A DNA stretch of 64,000 nt, from positions 124,001-188,000 of the forward strand of contig JACRIM010000045.1 in the NCBI GenBank assembly GCA_016235815.1, read 5' to 3'. The notes under the pieces are model-generated. The model saw only the letters and a list, made by a program, of their open reading frames with translations. It searched no databases and was not told the origin of the DNA. The stretch comes from Planctomycetota bacterium. GTDB lineage: Bacteria; Planctomycetota; Phycisphaerae; UBA1845; UTPLA1. This document shows positions 61,623 through 64,000 of the stretch, piece after piece. Every line of letters begins with the position of its first letter. Position 1 is the stretch's first letter. Made by a program: the position numbers and the translations under genes.

Positions 61623-61697
61623 GTAGGGTCCGCTGTGCGGACCGGTGTAGCGGATGAGGCATCACGATTATGCAATGGTCCGCACAGCGGACCCTAC
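61623..61697. repeat. Long inverted repeat with 21-bp perfect arms
   Basis: An arm at 61623-61643 (starting GTAGGGTCCGCTGTG) is exactly the reverse complement of the arm at 61677-61697, with a 33-base centre. A partial copy of one arm (TAGGGTCCGCTGT) occurs at about 36830 just after dsbD. The element lies in a 205-bp gap between two genes on the same strand. It looks like a miniature interspersed palindrome; no transposase is adjacent. Confidence 0.85.
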
Positions 61698-61741
61698 GGT
61701 GTACGACGCTCAATGATCGCTGGAGGTTAATCTGACTTCGC

Positions 61742-62440
61742 GTGGCGACTTCATTGCCCGCGATCCTCCCTCTCGGATATCCTCCACGCGCTGTGTCCAC
61801 ACTCGTCAACGACGCACTCATTTTCGCGGGCAGCTCGCTTGCCGTCGTCGCCGGCGTCGCCATCGCCCTGCGCCGTCGACAAGAGCGGTCCAATCTTGAA
61901 GGCTGGGCACAACGCCATGGCTGGACCCTCGACCGCGATCGGGGCGATGCGCTTCGCGAACGACTGGCCGCCGCAGCGATCATGCAGATCGGCCATAGCC
62001 GCCGCATGGCCGCCGTCGTGCGCGACGCAAATGACGTGGTGCTGTTTGAATATTTCTGTGAGACCGGGCTGGAGCACGATCGACAGACGCACCGATGGGT
62101 TGGCGTCGTGGTACCGATCTTCTGCGAATTGGGCCGAGCCACGTTCACGCGCGAACCCTGGGTTATCGCCGCGGCCACTGCTCCGGGGATGATCCGAATT
62201 GATCGCGCCGATGGCACGCCGGCGTCGAGCACCGGCCGCTTCACGCTGCTCACCGAGGATCCCCCCGCATGGTCGTCACGCCTGGACGGCGAGTTCGGGC
62301 GACGATTGGCGGCGGACTCCCCGGCGCGTACCTGGGAACTATTGAGCAATTGCCTGTTGGGTTACCAACCCGGTCCGATCCCCGATGAACAGGTCGCGGA
62401 ACTGGCTTCGAGCGGAAAGGAACTGGCGAAATTGATCTGA
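61742..62440 (+). CDS. Membrane-anchored protein of unknown function
   Basis: GTG 61742 is the annotated start; GTG 61793 is an alternative that would begin just before the membrane helix. The 232-residue product has one hydrophobic segment (about 25-42, LIFAGSSLAVVAGVAIAL) followed by RRRQ. A soluble domain with strands RMAAVVRDANDVVLFEYF and GVVVPIFCEL follows, then a helical C-terminus. This layout occurs in planctomycete hypothetical proteins; no domain name is recognised. It converges with the kinase gene at the window end. Confidence 0.6.
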   Translation: MATSLPAILPLGYPPRAVSTLVNDALIFAGSSLAVVAGVAIALRRRQERSNLEGWAQRHGWTLDRDRGDALRERLAAAAIMQIGHSRRMAAVVRDANDVVLFEYFCETGLEHDRQTHRWVGVVVPIFCELGRATFTREPWVIAAATAPGMIRIDRADGTPASSTGRFTLLTEDPPAWSSRLDGEFGRRLAADSPARTWELLSNCLLGYQPGPIPDEQVAELASSGKELAKLI

Positions 62441-62449
62441 CGCCAAGCG

Positions 62450-64000
62450 TCATGGGTTGGCCGGTGCGCTGGTCGGCTGCGACGCAGCCGGGGCGGACGT
62501 GGGCTGCGTCGAGGCGGAAGTCTTTTCGGCCTGTTCGAGTTGCTTCATCAGCTTGTCGATTTGTTCCTGTATCTGCTGCTTGCTGAGCGTCGGGCCTTGC
62601 ACCGGCGGATTTGCCGGTGCCGCCGGCTGCGTGGTCTGCTTGCCAAGATCGACGAGGCCCGGCGCGAGCACCTTGACCGCCTCACCGCCGATTTTTCTTA
62701 ATCCCTCTTGCATGGCCTGCGCCGTGCTTGCCTCGGCGCCGGTATCTTTCGGCTTCGCGCTTCGCTCGGGCTGCGTGGGGTCGTAGAGGTCTTTCTTGGG
62801 AATCTCGTCCGAGTCATCAGGAACAAGTCTTGACGCCATTTTTCCAAGCAGGCTGAGACCCATTGGCGCGGCCGATTCGCTCGACGCCAACTCCGCGGCC
62901 GCTTCGAGGAACGGTTTCATTGTCTCACGCGACTTGGGATCGATGTTTGCCAGCGCCGCATCGAGTTCCTTTTTCTTGAGTTCCCGCTGCCGCCGCGCTT
63001 CTTCATCCGCGACCTGCTTGGCAAGCAACTGGTCTTCCAGCCGTTTGGTGCGCTCCGCGGTATCACGCACCACCGCGTCCTTTTCCTTTAGCTTGGTTCG
63101 GAACTGGCCAATCACGAAGAGGCCGGTCATCGCCGCGATGAGTGCGAACGCCGCCACGCCGACGACGACCTTATGCTTGAGCACCACCTTCTTCATCAAA
63201 TAAAGCCCGCTGGGCGGCTTGGCGCTGATCGGTTCGCCCGCGAGGTAATGCTGCACATCCGACGAAAGCGCATCCACGCTCTGGTAGCGCGTGTCCTTCG
63301 ACTTCTCCAGCGCCTTCAGCAGGATGGCCGTCACTTCGCCGTCGATCTTGGGGTTGAACTTGTTCGGCGGTCTCGGCTCGGCCTGGGCGATGTTGTGAAG
63401 AATCTTGCCCATCGACACGTTGGTGTCGTAGGGCATCGCGCCGGTGAGCATCTCATAGAGCATGACGCCGAGGGCATACACATCCGTGCGGATATCAATG
63501 CCCGATGGATCGCCTGACGCCTGTTCCGGCGACATGTACGCGGGCGTGCCGACAATCTGCGCGGTGATGGACGTTGTCGGATCTCCAAACATTCCGGCCT
63601 TGGCGAGGCCGAAGTCGAGAACGTGCGGCTCATTCGTGCCGTCGACAAGGATGTTCGTCGGTTTCAGGTCGCGGTGGATCACGCCGCGCTGGTGGGCGTG
63701 ACTCACCGCGCTGCAAATCTTGACAAAAATCTGCAACCGCTGGCGCAAATCCGGATTGTTAATCTTCAGATGATCGGTGAGCGACGTGCCGAAAATGTAC
63801 TCCATCGCGTAGTACATTCGCCCGTCGACGTTGCCGCTGTCATAAATGGGAATGATGTTGTTGTGCTTCAGGGCCGCCGAAAGGGCAACCTCGCGCTCGA
63901 ATCGCTTGCGAGCCATGTCCGAGGCGAAGGGTCCTTCGAGCAGGAGCTTCAGCGCGACGATGCGTTTTGTGGAGACTTGCAGCGCCTTATAGACGATGCC
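62450..64000 (-). CDS. Serine/threonine protein kinase, N-terminus outside the window
   Basis: The reading frame stays open to base 64000, so the gene begins beyond the window; the Met at 63916 is internal. Visible residues show a Hanks-type kinase: VALKLL with the ATP Lys, Glu in FEREVALSAAL, the catalytic HRDLKPTN loop, DFGLAKAG, and GTPAYMSPEQASG with RTDVYALGVMLYEML. A membrane helix (about 63105-63178, VVVGVAAFALIAAMTGLFVIG) follows. A Lys/Glu-rich coiled region and an Ala/Pro/Gln-rich extracytoplasmic tail complete the 516 visible residues. This is the usual planctomycete receptor-kinase layout; the target is unknown. Confidence 0.93.
   Translation of the reverse strand, partial: GIVYKALQVSTKRIVALKLLLEGPFASDMARKRFEREVALSAALKHNNIIPIYDSGNVDGRMYYAMEYIFGTSLTDHLKINNPDLRQRLQIFVKICSAVSHAHQRGVIHRDLKPTNILVDGTNEPHVLDFGLAKAGMFGDPTTSITAQIVGTPAYMSPEQASGDPSGIDIRTDVYALGVMLYEMLTGAMPYDTNVSMGKILHNIAQAEPRPPNKFNPKIDGEVTAILLKALEKSKDTRYQSVDALSSDVQHYLAGEPISAKPPSGLYLMKKVVLKHKVVVGVAAFALIAAMTGLFVIGQFRTKLKEKDAVVRDTAERTKRLEDQLLAKQVADEEARRQRELKKKELDAALANIDPKSRETMKPFLEAAAELASSESAAPMGLSLLGKMASRLVPDDSDEIPKKDLYDPTQPERSAKPKDTGAEASTAQAMQEGLRKIGGEAVKVLAPGLVDLGKQTTQPAAPANPPVQGPTLSKQQIQEQIDKLMKQLEQAEKTSASTQPTSAPAASQPTSAPANP

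Overview
The window looks like a chromosomal segment of a planctomycete, most likely an uncultured Phycisphaerae-type lineage. The evidence is a high-GC genome with serine/threonine kinases carrying periplasmic or TPR tails at both window ends, a prepilin-like protein with an H-X9-DG-type tail, a secreted esterase ending in a dockerin-like module, thrombospondin-type-3 calcium repeats with a Gly-rich/Arg C-terminal anchor, and many lipoprotein multiheme cytochromes c. I found no rRNA, tRNA, CRISPR array, transposase or complete phage element.

Layout. 1-9.5 kb: housekeeping genes (RidA, TypA/BipA, ArsC, UppS, PurA, 2-hydroxyacid dehydrogenase, two GNATs). 9.5-20.4 kb: a dockerin esterase, then a dense multiheme cytochrome island of six genes with about 43 haem-binding sites, including a fused multihaem/cytochrome-b membrane protein and non-standard CX3CH/CX4CH sites. 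20.4-27.7 kb: two DUF1570-type zinc proteases, a eukaryote-type PurB, PyrE, surface proteins, and a decayed second copy of a thrombospondin-repeat tail. 27.7-36.8 kb: cytochrome c maturation (giant ResB-CcsA fusion), RNase Y and DsbD, which together supply haem attachment and reducing power for the cytochrome island. 37-40.7 kb: a ferritin-like protein, Mrp without its CXXC, and a GAF-SpoIIE phosphatase.

40.7-48.6 kb: a catabolic cluster of SsnA, a threonine-synthase-like PLP enzyme, a second fold-type-II PLP enzyme, the knotted carbamoyltransferase YgeW, the YgeY hydrolase and a guanine-deaminase-like enzyme. This is the set known from selenium-linked anaerobic purine/ureido degradation, here without YgfK, YgeX, hydantoinase or the molybdenum hydroxylase in view.

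48.6-52 kb: an accessory strip. It holds terminators around a possible small RNA, a 31-bp-period repeat, a perfect parS-like palindrome (ParB site), a GAGTCYT heptamer array and a five-gene overlapping operon. In that operon two tiny ORFs resembling the C-terminal tail of DNA methylases alternate with DUF5677 and DUF6883/DUF4926 genes. 52-64 kb: an Hpt/PH-domain/secreted helical protein/APC permease operon, a dihaem cytochrome, a KimA-like APC transporter preceded by a clear c-di-AMP (ydaO) riboswitch, an M29 aminopeptidase, small unknowns, and the start of another Ser/Thr kinase.

The most interesting points are the methylase-tail mini-ORF cassette, the YgeW/YgeY/SsnA cluster, the single parS, the riboswitch-transporter pair and the cytochrome island.
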